Assembly (NCBI GenBank): GCA_019916065.1
Contig: CM034236.1
Location: 12,167,167 to 12,231,166, forward strand
DNA length: 64,000 nucleotides
Source of the DNA: Vitellaria paradoxa
Taxonomy: Eukaryota; Streptophyta; Magnoliopsida; Ericales; Sapotaceae
Reading direction: 5' to 3'
In this document: in pieces, positions 35,188 to 48,439 of the stretch
Layout: each line of letters opens with the position of its first letter
Position numbering within the stretch: position 1 is the stretch's first letter
Position numbers and translations under genes: made by a program
Notes under the pieces: generated by a model
What the model was told of the DNA's origin: nothing
The model's database searches: none
Seen by the model: the letters and a program-made list of their open reading frames with translations, nothing else

Positions 35188-35370
35188 AATTTTCCTAATC
35201 AATCAGAGAAGAACTTTTTTCCTTATTTTTTATTTTGATTTCTTTTTATCTCACAAACTTTAGACTAAAACACAGTGTTATATATATCCGATGCTCTTCC
35301 GCATAAACTAATCTTCTCATTATAGTACTTTCGTACTTCTTGCTGCCGAATCATTTAGATTATATACATA

Positions 35371-35403
<33 letters not shown>

Positions 35404-36785
35404 GACCAGCTAAGTCCTTGATCAATAAGTTAGTTCAGATGTGGTGTTTGAATTTACTATTAGTTGGGAGTACAAAAGGTTAATTTTTATGTAAAATTTT
35501 GAAGTGTCCATTAACATTTACTCCTAGCGATTCATGTCATAAAACAATAAAGTTCAAAGTGGTTGTATGCTGATATGGCACATGCATGCATGTAAAAACA
35601 AAAGTGAGGTAAAATGTGTGTTCCATCATCCCAATGCGAGTTAAAGCATCATTGTCATCTATCATTTGAAAATTTGTAATTGACTTGAAGCTACCTAATT
35701 GTTTAGACAATTATCCGAAAATTTTAGCTTGCGTACTTAATTTTTTGACCAAATTAATTCCAATTTCAGGGTTGCATATTTTTTTTATAATAATTAAGGG
35801 GTTAAAGTTTTAATTTATCCCAAAATTAACACTCCCTTAGAAAATTAATGAACATGTATTGTTACGTACTTAAAAAGGGTTAATTTTAGTCATGTAGGAC
35901 ACCAAAAATGTAATAGCAGAGGAGGCAAGACTACTAGATGTAAGGAAAATAATAATGCTGCCTCCACTGCATTTTTATTTCATACCAACCATCGCTCACA
36001 TTGTCATTGTTGATTTTTAAATAAAAAATAACATTTTACGGTTATAATAATTTTGAATGAAATTCATCTGTAATTATTCATAATTGAACGAAATATACCA
36101 GTTACTATCCATAGTCACTAGTATAAAATAGGTGAGTAGTGACTAATGCGAGGTAAAAGAATAGTGAATATAGAATTTTTGTAGGGAAAATGTAGAAAAG
36201 TAGCCAAATAGCAACCTAAGTTCAAACATTGATGGCTTGTCTGAACCAGAAGAACAGTGAGTGAAAATGGTTAAAAGCAAAAACTACGTCATTTTTGTGT
36301 TACTTGAAGGAAAAATTCCATAGCATCCAAACGTTAGATTCATATTCGAATGACGTCACGACCTTAAGGGCATAATTTCAAGGCTATTTTTGTCTTTTCA
36401 TTTAGAGGTGTTAAACATGCCTTCGGAGGGTTTCGTTGCTCGGGCAGATAGGTTTTTGATAGGGAAGAGGGATGGCTGTCAACATTCAACCCCTCCCTTT
36501 TCCATTTACCTTTTTGTTCGTCACTAAAACTTAAATCTTTTATGTTAGACATGAAGCACTTGAGAGGGATTTTGGGAGCTTTGTTTGGTAGCATTTATAT
36601 GTTTTAAATGATTTATTCATCACATTCCCAGGCGTAAAAAAAGGGAGAGTAATTAGAATCCAACTAATATCTAATCATACTCCAATAATAACTAAAAACA
36701 GTGATCTCGTGTCATAGTCAAGTCAACCTATGCTAATATAATTACGATTCAGGGCACTAACATATAATGCCTCCCAAATAGACCA
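35188..36785. other. Intergenic AT-rich DNA
   Basis: An (AT)n run lies at 35375-35402. The stretch at 36360-36600 is GC-richer, with an open minus frame that matches nothing I know. Confidence 0.4.
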
Positions 36786-36828
36786 AATAAATAACATTAC
36801 AATATCTCCTACTTCCATATATAATAGC

Positions 36829-39800
36829 TACTGTTAATCCAAGTGATTCACAGAATTATGTAATATTTCTTATAGATGAAATATTTTTTTAAATATATTA
36901 TAAAATATTTTAATAAAGTTGCATAATTTTATAAAATAATTATTGAGTTACTTTTTATAATTTTTTTATTTGTATTAATGTTAATGAGTCGATAGATTTA
37001 ATTATAGTCAGGTTTTCATATGAATGCCAAAAGTTTGTATTTTGTCAAATTTTAATTTGTCGACCCAATTATAAAAATTAAAATTTGTTCTAACATATAT
37101 ATTAAATCACAAAATTACCTAATTGACCTAATCACTTTTTATTTTAAATTGTTGGTTAATTTTAATATATGTTTTTATTTTTTAAGTCTTTACTTATTTT
37201 ACAAAATTAGCTTGAGTTGGAAAATACTATTAATCTTAATTTTACTAAATTAATTTTTGACTGATTTTATAACAAACTAAAAATTTTATTTTTGTTAATT
37301 ATATGTTGTACTTTATAAAAATAATTCAAATGCTGAGTATTATTAATTAGATTTTTAATCGATGATCAACATAACTAATTTAATTTTAAAATTGAACTTA
37401 AAACGAATATTACTTTCTAGCCTAGTTAATATTTAGGCATTTCCATGCCTAATTAAAAGTAAGCCTTTTTTTTGTTGTATTTTTAATTTAAAATATACTA
37501 AGTGTTTTGTTATTATGAGAAGAATTAGATTTTTTTTTTAAATTTAATTAGTTTTTTCTTTAATGCTTAATTAATTATTTAAATATGTAAATTTGGTGTC
37601 GTAGTGAATCAATAGAAAAATGTGTTATTATAATAATTGCTAAACCCTTTCCTATGTTATTATTTAGACACAAATTTTATAACTATAATGAACTAATAAG
37701 TAAATAGGTCTATTTCATGAATCTATTAACTTTCATATTAATTAAAATCTGATGCTGGACTCTCATGACTTTGTATACCAAAAAACAAAAAGGTAAAGAT
37801 GTAATCATCTACTAATATGGAACAAAAAAAAAAAAATAGAATGAAATAAAATAAAATAAAGCCTTTTGTGAATGAAAAGATAGTATTTTAAAGAATGGCG
37901 AGTATTAGTGGAGCATAAGACACATGATTAGAATGAATGAGAAGATGAGAGATAAAAATATTATTTTAATATTAGATATAGATAGATAATATAAATTTAT
38001 AAAATAACTCAAATATTGAATATTATTAATCAATTAAAAATTATCAATAAGACCAACTTAAATTTAAAATTGAAAATTTTCAAAAAAAAATTATTCCAAA
38101 GCTTAAATAATATTTCATTATTTTTTATTTTTAAATTTAAGATATAATAAGAGTTTTGATTGTAAGAGAAGTTATATTTTTAAATTTAATTAACATTTAA
38201 CATTTAATAATTTTTAGAAAGGAATCACTCCTAATACTAATTTTATTCAAATATTTATAAAAATAAAAAAAAAAAGTTGAATGATGAATATAGAGAGTGG
38301 CGCATAATATTTGATAATAATTTTTTGATTGTTTTATAAAAATAACTCTATTAAAAAAATATAGTACATACTTTATAAAATAAAACAAATTGTCAATGTG
38401 ATCAATTTAAAATTAAAATTTAAAAAAATAACTACTTCTAAACCTAATTAATATTTCTATATTCGTTTATATTTTTATATTTTAAATATTTTAAGAGTTG
38501 TTATGAGAGAAATAATCTAATTATTATTTAAGTTTTTTTATTTGTGTTTTTAATTTAATTCTTAATGTATTTGAAATATATAAATTTTACAACTATATGT
38601 AAGTAAGTGGGTCCCTTTTTAGAACTTATAAATTCATTCATATCAAGTAGGTCCCCTTTTAGAACCCAAGCAAGTGGGACTCCTTTTTTTTGGAGCTTAT
38701 GAGTTCCTGCATATGCATTGAAATCATATACCATAACTCTAATAGATATACACAAATATATATAAAAAAAAAGTGAAATTATAGTGTTTTAATGATATGG
38801 GACAAAGAAACAAAGGCTTATGAATGCAAAGAGAGAAAAAAAAGAAGAAAGAATGAAGAAATTTAAAAATAATTCAAAATTCTATAAAGAAATGAAATGT
38901 GGAATGAAGATGTAGCACCCAGTATTTTATTTTGGCTATTTATTTGAAATGTTGGGCGAATTAAATATTTGTACCCGAGATTGGGTCTAGATGGTTAGGT
39001 TTATTTTATTGTTCTTAGGCCAAGTTTAGCCCAGAGCTATAATGGGTTGGATAGTTGGGCCAAAGGCCCAACCTTTTTTTGTCCTTCTTTTCTTCTTTTC
39101 TTTCGTTTTCTTTCCAAGTTCTTTCAGTTCTTCTCGACAGATCACAAGAGGAAGAAAAGAGAGAGAGAAGAGAGAAAGTTGAGTTCAAGGAAGAAATTTG
39201 ATAGATCGGGGTGGTGTTTGATGCAATAATCATCATGGTGGTGACCAATGTCGGTGATTTGGCTTAAAGTAGGAGAAATCGACTTTGGAAGGTTAGAAGG
39301 TTAACCCAATTTTCTTCATTTTTCTCTTTTTTTCTTCAAACTTGAGGAACGTGAAACTTATATACATACTTATATGTATTGTTAGCATGATTTTGATATA
39401 TCATTTGCATGATTTGCTAGAGTATTGATTGATTTGTAGAGATGTGTATATATGTATATACAATTGTTTATATATGTGCATATATATGTTAAAATCTTAC
39501 ATTCTCTTGAGTTATTATTGAAATAAATGCTAGAATAACATGTTATTGAGATGTTTATATATTTATATATAATTGATTATTGTGTTTGTGGCTTGAATGA
39601 AAGATTTGGGGTGTTCTTGGTTTGGGGTTTCATATGGAAGACGAACTCAAATTTTAATTTTGGACACTACGCTTCGGAGGGGGGTTTGAAATGTGCTACC
39701 ATTCGGAGGGTGGTCTGGAGGCTAGCTACCCTTCAAACGCGAGTCTAAATGGTAGCTACCCTTAGGATGTGGGTCCGGAGACTAGCCACCCTTGGGACAA

Positions 39801-41360
39801 GGGTCTCAAGGACAGAATTAAAAATTTTTGAAAAATGCAAATTTTAAGATTTTAAAGCATTTTTGTTACCCATAATTATAAGTTATTGATTTCTAAAGAT
39901 TAAATGAACCCCAAATCATCCTCAAGCCTAATGAGAATGCATTTTAATATTGAGATGATATTCATTTACATGATTGGGACAAGGGTTTACATGCTGAGGT
40001 TGCATCGTTCGATTCAATAATGTGATTAATGATAGGCTGAGAGTGTCATGTTAATATTATTGACGTGCCGAGACACGAGTCATGTATATGGACGGGATCT
40101 TTAATTTTAAAAAATATAATAAAACAAGATTTTGAAAATACTAAATGATCCTCGGTCGATATAAATGACTAAGGTCTAATTATTGGAATTGGGACATTAA
40201 TCTTGAGATGTTATTTATGTTAATTTCCTACTTGAGCTAAGCAGATGTCTGACTAAGGTGTAACACAGTTCCCTAGCAGAAAGGCCAGGAGATGTAACTC
40301 GGTTCCCCAACTGCTATTTATATTGATTTCTTGCTTGAACTAAGCAGATACTTGACTAGGGGTGTAACACGGTTCCCTAGTAGAAGGGTCAGGAAATGTA
40401 ACATGGTTCTTCTAAATCTTACACCGATGGGGGTGTAACACGGTTTTTCACCTGTGATTGCACCCTACTTGAGCTAAGTAGATGTCCGACTAGGGGTGTA
40501 ACATGGTTCCCCAGAAAAAGACCAGGGGGTGTAACATGGTTCCCCTAAGTCTCACACCAGTGGAAGTGTAACATAGTTTCCCAGTTGTGATATATATTAA
40601 GATTATAGTTCGTCGTAAGCGTTAAACGATGCAGTTAGTGGCATCACATGTTTTGCTAAGTGTCACCCGTCGCAAGATAAGGTTGAGGATAGATGGAGAT
40701 TAGAGAGTATGCATTAGCATTGCATTCCATTATTACCTATTGCATGAGATTGCATACATTATTGTTGTGTATTAATATCATGATGTTTTTAATTATAATG
40801 ATGTTTAATATGTGAATTGTTGATAAGGGGTTGAATTGGGAATATTGAATAATAAAATTAGGAACTACGATAACCTAATTCCCAAGATGAGATGCGTAAG
40901 CAATTTAGACTTAAGTAGCTTAAGTCCGGTCTTAACTATAGATAATAATAATTGTATTTCGTCTTTTTAACTAAGAGTTATTATATTATATAAATTGTGT
41001 GACGCAGAGTATGGTCTGTTGTTTACATTTATGATGTCATTATTTTGAGAGATATAAACATGATTATAATATATATTCTGTCATTGAGGATGGTATTAAA
41101 ATAGAATATACTATTATTTGATTTATGATAATGTACTCAAATATTATTTTATATGAAAATTAGGGATACTTGGTAATATTAGAATAGATGTCTATGATAT
41201 AGGCTTAACTTGGACTAAACTTTTAGTGGTTTTATTTAATTACCACAGTCCCATATCATCCGTCCCGAACAATTAAGTGATAGAAGAGCAAAGAGGCTTG
41301 CCACGTAAGATGACGGTGAATGAGAGTAGGAGAGAGAAACTACATTATTTTAGTATTATA
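36829..41360 (-). mobile_element. Helitron-like repeat, copy 1, split by a solo LTR
   Basis: Direct-orientation relative of 41405-42949. Shared ordered blocks include TTCACAGAATTATGTAATA (left end), AATGAGTCGATAGATTTAAT, GAGAAGAATTAGAT, GTGGGTCCCTTTTTAGAAC and AAGTGGAATGAAGA. Inside the copy are several internal repeats of a TAATTTTTTATTGATTTTATAA-like module. The copy is about 2.15 kb without the inserted LTR at 38911-41282. Its right piece resumes at about 41288 (GCAAAGAGGCTTGCCACG) and ends at TTTTAGTATTATA. No Rep/helicase is encoded. The Helitron assignment rests on the better-preserved ends of copy 2. Confidence 0.5.
38911..41282 (+). mobile_element. Long solo LTR inserted in the Helitron-like repeat
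   Basis: Begins TGTAGCACCCAGTATTTT, a start seen in plant Gypsy LTRs, and ends AAGTGATA, so the final CA may have decayed to TA. GAAGA flanks both sides (38906-38910 and 41283-41287). The uninterrupted relative at about 42866-42880 has a single GAAGA at the same point, confirming a clean insertion of 2,372 bp. No internal region or second LTR is present. Inside are eight copies of a GGTGTAACAYGGTTCCC motif (40250-40590) and three CTAGCTACCCTT-type repeats (39690-39800). Confidence 0.75.
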
Positions 41361-41404
41361 ACTAGTGTTTTTTTTTTTTTTTTTTTTGTTATTTTGTATT
41401 ATAA

Positions 41405-42949
41405 CTAGTGTTGACCCATATGATACACAGAATTGAATAATATTTTTTTATGAATTAAACATAATTTTTAAATACATTACAAAATATTTCATTAAAATTA
41501 CATAAATTCATAAAATAGTCAGAGTTATTTTTTTAATTTATGTTTTTTATTTATGTCAATGCTAGTGAGTTGATAGAATTGATCATAGTTGAGTTTACAT
41601 ATAAATATAAAAAATTTTACATTTTACCAAATCTCGATCCTATCTGATTTAATTTTAAAAAATAAAATTTGCTCTAAAATATATTAAATCATAAATTTAC
41701 CTAATCGACCTGATCTCTTTTTTATTTTAGACTCTTTGTTAAATTTATTATATATTTTTTTAATTATTGACTCATTTTTGCATTTAGTTAGAAATACTAT
41801 TAATCTTAATTATATTAATTAGTTAAATTATTGTGAGAATTTTTTCTAAAAATAAATTATTTCTAGGCTTAAATAATATTTTGTTTAAATTTAAGATATA
41901 ACAAATTTAAGATACACATTTTTTTGTATTTTTTCGTGTTTTTAATAAACTATTTTCATGATGAGTGCTACACATAATTTAGTAATAATTTTTTATTGAT
42001 TTTATAAAAATAACTTAAATTAAAAATATTATTACTAATCATACATTGTATTTCATAAAAAAATATAGTCAAGCTTACCAATTTAAATTTAAAGTTAGAA
42101 TTTAGAAAAAAAAATCACTCCTCTAAGACTAATTTTATTCAAAGGTCCTAAAACTAATTTTATTTACAATTTGTAAAAATAAAAATGTAGGATGACGAAT
42201 ATAGTGTACCGTATAGGATTTGATAATAAATTATTAATTAGTTTATAAAAGTAATTCAAATAAAAAATATTTTTATTAATTATACATGCTTTATAAAACA
42301 AAACAAATATAGTTAACGTAACTAGTTTAATTTTAGGAGTAAAATTTAGAAAGATAAGTATTCCTATACCTAATTAATATTCAGTCTTTTTGTACTTTTA
42401 AATTTTAAAAATATTAAAAGTTGTTATGAGAGAAATAACTTAGTTATTATTTAAGCTTTTTCTATTTGTATGTTTTTTAATTTAATTCCATTTTTTGTAT
42501 TTTTAATATAATTACTAACATATTGAAATATATAAATTTTACAAATATACTGAATTTATAAATAAGTGAGTCCTCTTGTAGAACCTATGAATTCAATCAT
42601 ATGGAGTTTATAAGAAAGTGGATCACTTTTTTAGAACTCAAGAAAGTAGGTATCTTTTCAAAACCTATGAATTTGATTACATTTATTAAAATTACTTAGC
42701 ACAACTCTAGTGCTTTTATAGGTAAAAGAAAATCTAAAGTTGTTATCTTTTGTCGATGTAAGACAAAAAATAAAGATTTTGTAGTTGAGAAAAGAGACAA
42801 GAAGAAGAAGGAAAGAAAAAAATTAAAAAAAATAATTCAAAATACTATAAAAAGAAAAGTGGAATGAAGATCAAAGAGATATGCCACCTAGAATTGGAGT
42901 GAATGAGAAGAGGAAAGAGAAAATACATTGTTTTAGTATTATAGATAGA
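41405..42949 (-). mobile_element. Helitron-like repeat, copy 2
   Basis: Read on the minus strand, the element starts TCTATCTATAATACTAAAAC at 42949 and ends CAACACTAG at 41405, followed by T. That is a TC start and CTRR end with A/T flanks. About 12 bases before the CTAG end, TCTGTGT-ATC-ATATGGG can fold into a stem using G-U pairs, consistent with an older CCGTGC hairpin decayed by C-to-T change. It is non-autonomous, 1.5 kb, AT-rich and lacks coding capacity. The ends fit the Helitron rule, but the evidence is structural only. Confidence 0.5.
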
Positions 42950-42995
42950 TATAGCTAATAAATAACATCATAATCTCCCCTACTTCCGTATAAAA

Positions 42996-44354
42996 TAATA
43001 CAAATAGACTAACAAATAACGTCACAATCTATGTTGAAGTGAAGCCACACTTCAAGCTGCACAAATAAAAAACAATACAAGTAACAACAAAACTAACACT
43101 ATCTAGGTAAACCACTAGTGCTCGAGGATTCTTTGCTCCAAAATGATCACTTATGATGAGGCAAGTGTGAGCTTGATAGTTCAATAGGTATAACGATGCA
43201 TTTGTGCACAAATGTATAAAGTCATAGTACACAACATATATAATATAGCAATCTCAATTAAAAATATAAAACTAGTGATGCAAGTGACAGTTATGCAATT
43301 GACATAGTTATGCAATTTAATCTCCATTTAACCCCCAACTTTATTTAAGATGACTAATAGTTAATGTAAAGTTACAAACTACACCATTTTACCAGTTTAA
43401 TTATACAATCTAATGGCAATTAGCACGGAGCTACCAAGCCGTTTTGCCCGACTAATAATAAGGCGGCATCCTATGGCTACAAACTATTCCCACGAGATAT
43501 AAATAAATAGAATAGCCTTTCGTTGACTCTTTTATCATATCTTATAATAAGATTCTTCAAGCATGCATCAACTAGTAGAACCAAAATAAAGATCTTTGGA
43601 ATTAATATCCAAGCACTAATAACTAATCTCTATTAATTAGGAATTCCACCTCCCTTAGATCCAAAAGATAACAAGAAAATTGAAGTTACCTAAAACCTCT
43701 AATCTTTTTGTGCTCAAAACTCTCACCACAATCTCTTACTCTTCGAATTCTCAACACCATGGTGTTGTATTCATTGAGACAAAACTGCAGACTCTAAGAT
43801 CTCCTTCTATTCCTCTCTTTCTTCCATTTTTTTTTTTTTTGGTTCTCTCTATTCTTCTTTTCATCTGCTCTCTATTCTCTGTAACTAACCAAGGGCCAAA
43901 AAAGGAAGCAATGAGAAAATAAGAAGGAAAAGATGAAAAGGGAGTGAAAGAAAAGAAAAAAAGAAGGAAAAATACACACAAACTAGCCAAAAAAAAAAAA
44001 AACAGAGAGAGAGAAGGAAAAAATTGTCAAGCATTAGCTAGATAGCTTTAAAAAAAAAAAAAAAAAACTCCTTAACAGGAGGAGAGTTTGGCAGGAACCC
44101 CTACTAGTTTATTAATATTAGCAAAATAGTATATGATGGAGGGGGACCTAAACCTTACCTCCAAAAGAAGTAAAGGAAAGCAATAATAAAAATACCTAAA
44201 GAAGCGGTGACTCACCACTTCACAATAATCAAAGAAACTGCTAATAAAAGAAAAAGAAGAAAAATTATGGTGACTCACTACAGTATATAAAATAGAGAAC
44301 AACATAAACCTAACCTCTAAAGCAAAAGGAGAATAAGGAAATTAAGTTGTAATG
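42996..44354. other. Intergenic region and possible LINE 3' flank
   Basis: A/G-rich on the plus strand at 43880-44070, with A-runs at 43989-44001 and 44050-44067. Part of 44070-44354 is probably the 3' untranslated region of the LINE to the right, because it contains two GTGAGTCACC-type repeats on the minus strand. I cannot fix the boundary. Confidence 0.4.
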
Positions 44355-47300
44355 TGAGACGTACCATCTATATCAAGGGAGAGAATACCCTGAATAGCTT
44401 GAGGAAGATCTTTCTAAGTGTAAAATCTCTTATCCCGCTAGAAAGTGCATGCCCAGTTAGCCAAAAAATCGGCTGCCTGGTTTGCCTTCTTGTAAACATG
44501 ATGAAGTTGGATCAATGCAGAAGAGCAAATCTAATGAATCCAAGCTAAAAGATGAGTGCACTCTCAACAACCAGAACCATTAGAAGTAGCCCAAGAAATC
44601 ATAGTAGCTAAGTCAAACTTGACAATCAGTGAAGAGAAGTCCAAGTCAATAGCCATCTCCAATCTAGCCTAAAGGGCCACTAACTCTCATATATAAGAGG
44701 CTTATGATCAAGAAAATGACCAAAAACATAGATACATAGGCCAAGATGATCCCTAATAATGTCTCCAACTGCCGAGGGACCTAGATTACCATGGGAGCAA
44801 CCATCCACATTAAGCTTTAAGGAACCGTGAAGGGGACGAAGCCAAGAAACCAATCTCACCATCCTGATTATATGAGGTAGGGTCCTTAGAGTACTCACAA
44901 ACCTCATTGAAGAATCTCCACGAAGTTGGGAAACTTTGAAGCCAAAAGCAAACCCAAGGAGGTGTAAATCTGCAATTATACTATGGATAACTTGCGTAAC
45001 ATGAAATGAAGTACCATCAAATCTGTAAGCATTACGTGCCTTACAAATGTGCCAAAGTATATAACAAACAACCACAACTCGATATGACTCCTCGAAGGAG
45101 AACAACATCGCTAATGGAGGAGCAGAGCAGAAATAGAAGAAACTCCATGATAATGAAGCCCAAACATACTAAAAAGGTGCTGCCAAACCTAACAAGTCAA
45201 TGGGCAATGCAGAAATGATGGCAATGGGTCTCGATGGCATAACCACAAATGCAACGAGAAACCATATGGAAGCCCCGGTTTTCCAAAGCATCATCCAAAG
45301 CTAAAAAAGAGTGTAATAGCCTCCAAATGAAAAAGAAACCTGAAAGGGCATGTGCTTCTGCTAAATAAAAGAAAAAATTGGCCTCACTGGCATAGATGTC
45401 CGCACATAATCCCAAGCCAAGCATAAGAAGAAATCTCCATCTAAAGATAAACTCCATCTAATCAGATATGGGCCCTGCTACTTAATTGGAATCAGAAAAA
45501 TCTGTTCAGTAATAGAGATGGGTACAGCAACCAATGTCCTCTCCCTATCCTATCCAGTATCAGTCCAGTATGAAGAAATATGAGTTGAAGAAAGCTATCA
45601 TAGGATTAAACAAAACCAATGGATAGGATCCCACCCAATAATCATACCAAAGGCTAGAATTCCTAGAATGAACCAGCCACCTCCCAAGGGGCTTACCCAC
45701 AACCCGAGCAGTACAAAGGCATCTCCATAGGGGACAAGTAGGGTAAGCTAAGGAAACTTTGTAGGAATGGACTGCCTGGCAATATTTAGCCTTCATAAAA
45801 GAGGACCATAGAGACGTTGTGCTCTAAAATGCCACCAAAGCTTAACTTCACAAGCAGTAGCCACGTCAATTAGGGAACGAACCCCAATACTGCCTTCTTC
45901 CAAAGGGTACCATACCGGGGCCCACTTACACCAATAAATTTTCCTTGTAGTATCAGAATCACCCCAAGGAATTTTGTAAAAAGCCACTCCAACTGATGAA
46001 AAACATTTAAGGGGGTCGCAGCACATGAAAGAGATAAAGAGGCATAGTAGGGAGAACATGTCAAATCAATATAATCTTGCCCCCAAAAGATAAAAGACGA
46101 TTAGCCTAACCTGAAATTTTGTCTTTGACCTTCCTCACAAAATCCTCAAAAAATGTAATCTTAAGATGACCCAAATAAATTGGGCATCCAAGATAAATAA
46201 AAAGAAGATCACCTCTTTGAAAATCAGTCACTGCATAAATAATACTCCGCTTAGAACCAATGGAAGATTTGCCAACATAGTATCTGCTCTTAGCCTGGCT
46301 CACAAATTGGCCTGAAACAGTCTCATATCTATGCAAAATATCCATAACATGCAAAAGATTATCACGGCTCTCATTAGCAAAAATAATAACATCATTAAAG
46401 CTTAGATGAGAGATGGTGAGAGGAGCAGCAGTAACATAAGCCATTAAAGGATACTGAGCTACCAGGTTATCCGAACTCCTAGATAAAAACTCAATAGTAA
46501 TGATAAAAAGACTACAAGAGATAGGGTCACCTTGGCGTAAACCTCTCTGCGACTAGAAGAATCCATTAGCAACACCATTAGTTACCACAAAAAACTAAGG
46601 GCTTATAATGGCTCTTTGGATTGAAGAAATCTACTACTCTGAGAAACTAAAAGCATAAAACATCTGAAAAATAAATAGCCAAAACATCTTGTCATAAGCT
46701 TTAGCCATATCAAGCTTGAGCATCACATTATCGCCACGAGTCTTCTTGTTTAAGTCATGAACCATCTCCTAAGCCAATAAAATATTATCATAGATCAACC
46801 TGCCCTAAACAAAACCACTCTAAGAAGGAGAGATAATTTGAGGTAATAAACGAGAAAGCCTAGTAACCAAGATTTTAATAATAACTTTTGGCTCACATTA
46901 CACAAACTGATCAGCCTAAAATCAGCCCAAGTAGCTGGAAAAGGATTTTTAAGAAACAAGACAGGAAAAGTGCTCAAAAGCCATGTAGCATATACGTTCC
47001 TCTGAAATAATCCACGACAGCAGTATATAGATCCTACCCAATAAAGTCCGAACAAGCCTGGTAAAACCTACTGTAAAAGCCATTAAGGCCTGGAGAACTA
47101 TCTGGATCAATAAAAAAAAATAGGCTCTTTAACTTCCTCAATGGAGGGGATACCACACAGGAAGACATTATCCACATCAATCACTAAAGAAAAAATAAAG
47201 TCCAAGTCCCTTAATGAAGAATGAAAGGCATCACCTAGCAAGAGAGACTAAAAATACATAACCACTGAATTAGCAATACCATCGAGATCAAAGATTCAAG

Positions 47301-48430
47301 AACCATCATCCATCTTAATCCTATGGATAGAAAGAATTTGATGTTTCTTTTTAACCATAGCATGAAAGAACCGAGAATTAGCATTCTCCTCCTTAAGCCA
47401 CCTAACTCGGAACTGCTGTCTTAAAAGGATTCCTCCCAGGATAAAACCTATAGTAACTTAGCCTTAGCTAGCTGCAAGGCTATCTATCCTGGTCAGAGCT
47501 TGAATCATCAAATATCATCTCCCTATGAAGCACCTCTTGCTCAGCCTCCTGGACTCAACTAAAAATATTCCCAAATACTTTTTTATTCCAATGCTTAAGA
47601 CAGTTCTTAAGCCTGATAAGTTTCTATTGAAAGGCAATCATACCACTAGAGGAAATAGGCATCGTCTAATTTTGCTTCGCTATCTCCAACAAACCAAGAT
47701 GCTTAAGCCAAGCATATAAAAATTTGAAACAACTAGGATCCTGTACCTGCCCCATATCATAAGATAGAAGAAGATGAGAGTAATCTAAACCTGTACGATT
47801 AAGATGAGATACCTTAAACATAGAAAAAGAGCCCCCCATTGATTATTTATGATAACTCTGTCCAGCCTATGCCTAGAGGACCCATTAACCCAAGTGTAAG
47901 AAGTGCCCTCAAAACTAGCATCTTCTAATTCACAATCCATAAGAGCTATGTTAAAAATCATTAATAGTGGATTGAAGCTGAGAATGCCCCGCAACCACCT
48001 TAAAATGCTGCTGAACAACATTAAAATAATCTCCTACAATCCAAGGACCATCAACTTCACTAGAAAAACTAACCAAAGCATCCCAAAGATCAACACGAAG
48101 AGGAGCAGAATACTTACCATAAACATAAGAAAAGTAAATGGAAGCAGGAAGAGAAGCATGACTAACTTTGCAATGAATCACCCAACCCATATCCTGTAAT
48201 ATCTGAATATTGAATGGCTGGGACCATAGAATCTAGATTTTACCAGAAGCTGAAGCGAAAGCAAACTCCATTCCTAATTTAGTTTTGATATAAGAAATCT
48301 TATTAGCTATGAGAAAAGGCTCCAAAAGAGAAAATAACTACAAATGGTATAATTTGATGAGCTTTCTGAGGCGCTTAATAGAGGAAACATTACCAATCCC
48401 CCTAATGTTCCATATGAAGAACTTAGTCAT
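44355..48430 (-). pseudogene. LINE ORF2 relic: endonuclease, reverse transcriptase, RNase H
   Basis: Opens MTKFFIWNIRGIGN at 48430, the typical start of the apurinic-type endonuclease. SYTWVNGSSRHRLDRVI near 47860 is its C-terminal motif. The reverse transcriptase spans about 47060-46110, with FRLISLCNVSQK and ISHLSFNDVIIF, where the catalytic ADD has become NDV. A zf-RVT region reads FFFIWRLLHSFLALDDAL near 45300. RNase H (45108-44360) has LKLNVDGCSHGN and, downstream, LHHVYKKANQAADFLANW. At least ten stops or shifts are visible. Confidence 0.85.
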
Positions 48431-48439
48431 TTTAATTTG

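Noticed and set aside
34982..35189. Opposing 60-67-residue open frames
   Set aside because: They coincide with the Au SINE body. Their content is explained by the SINE sequence.
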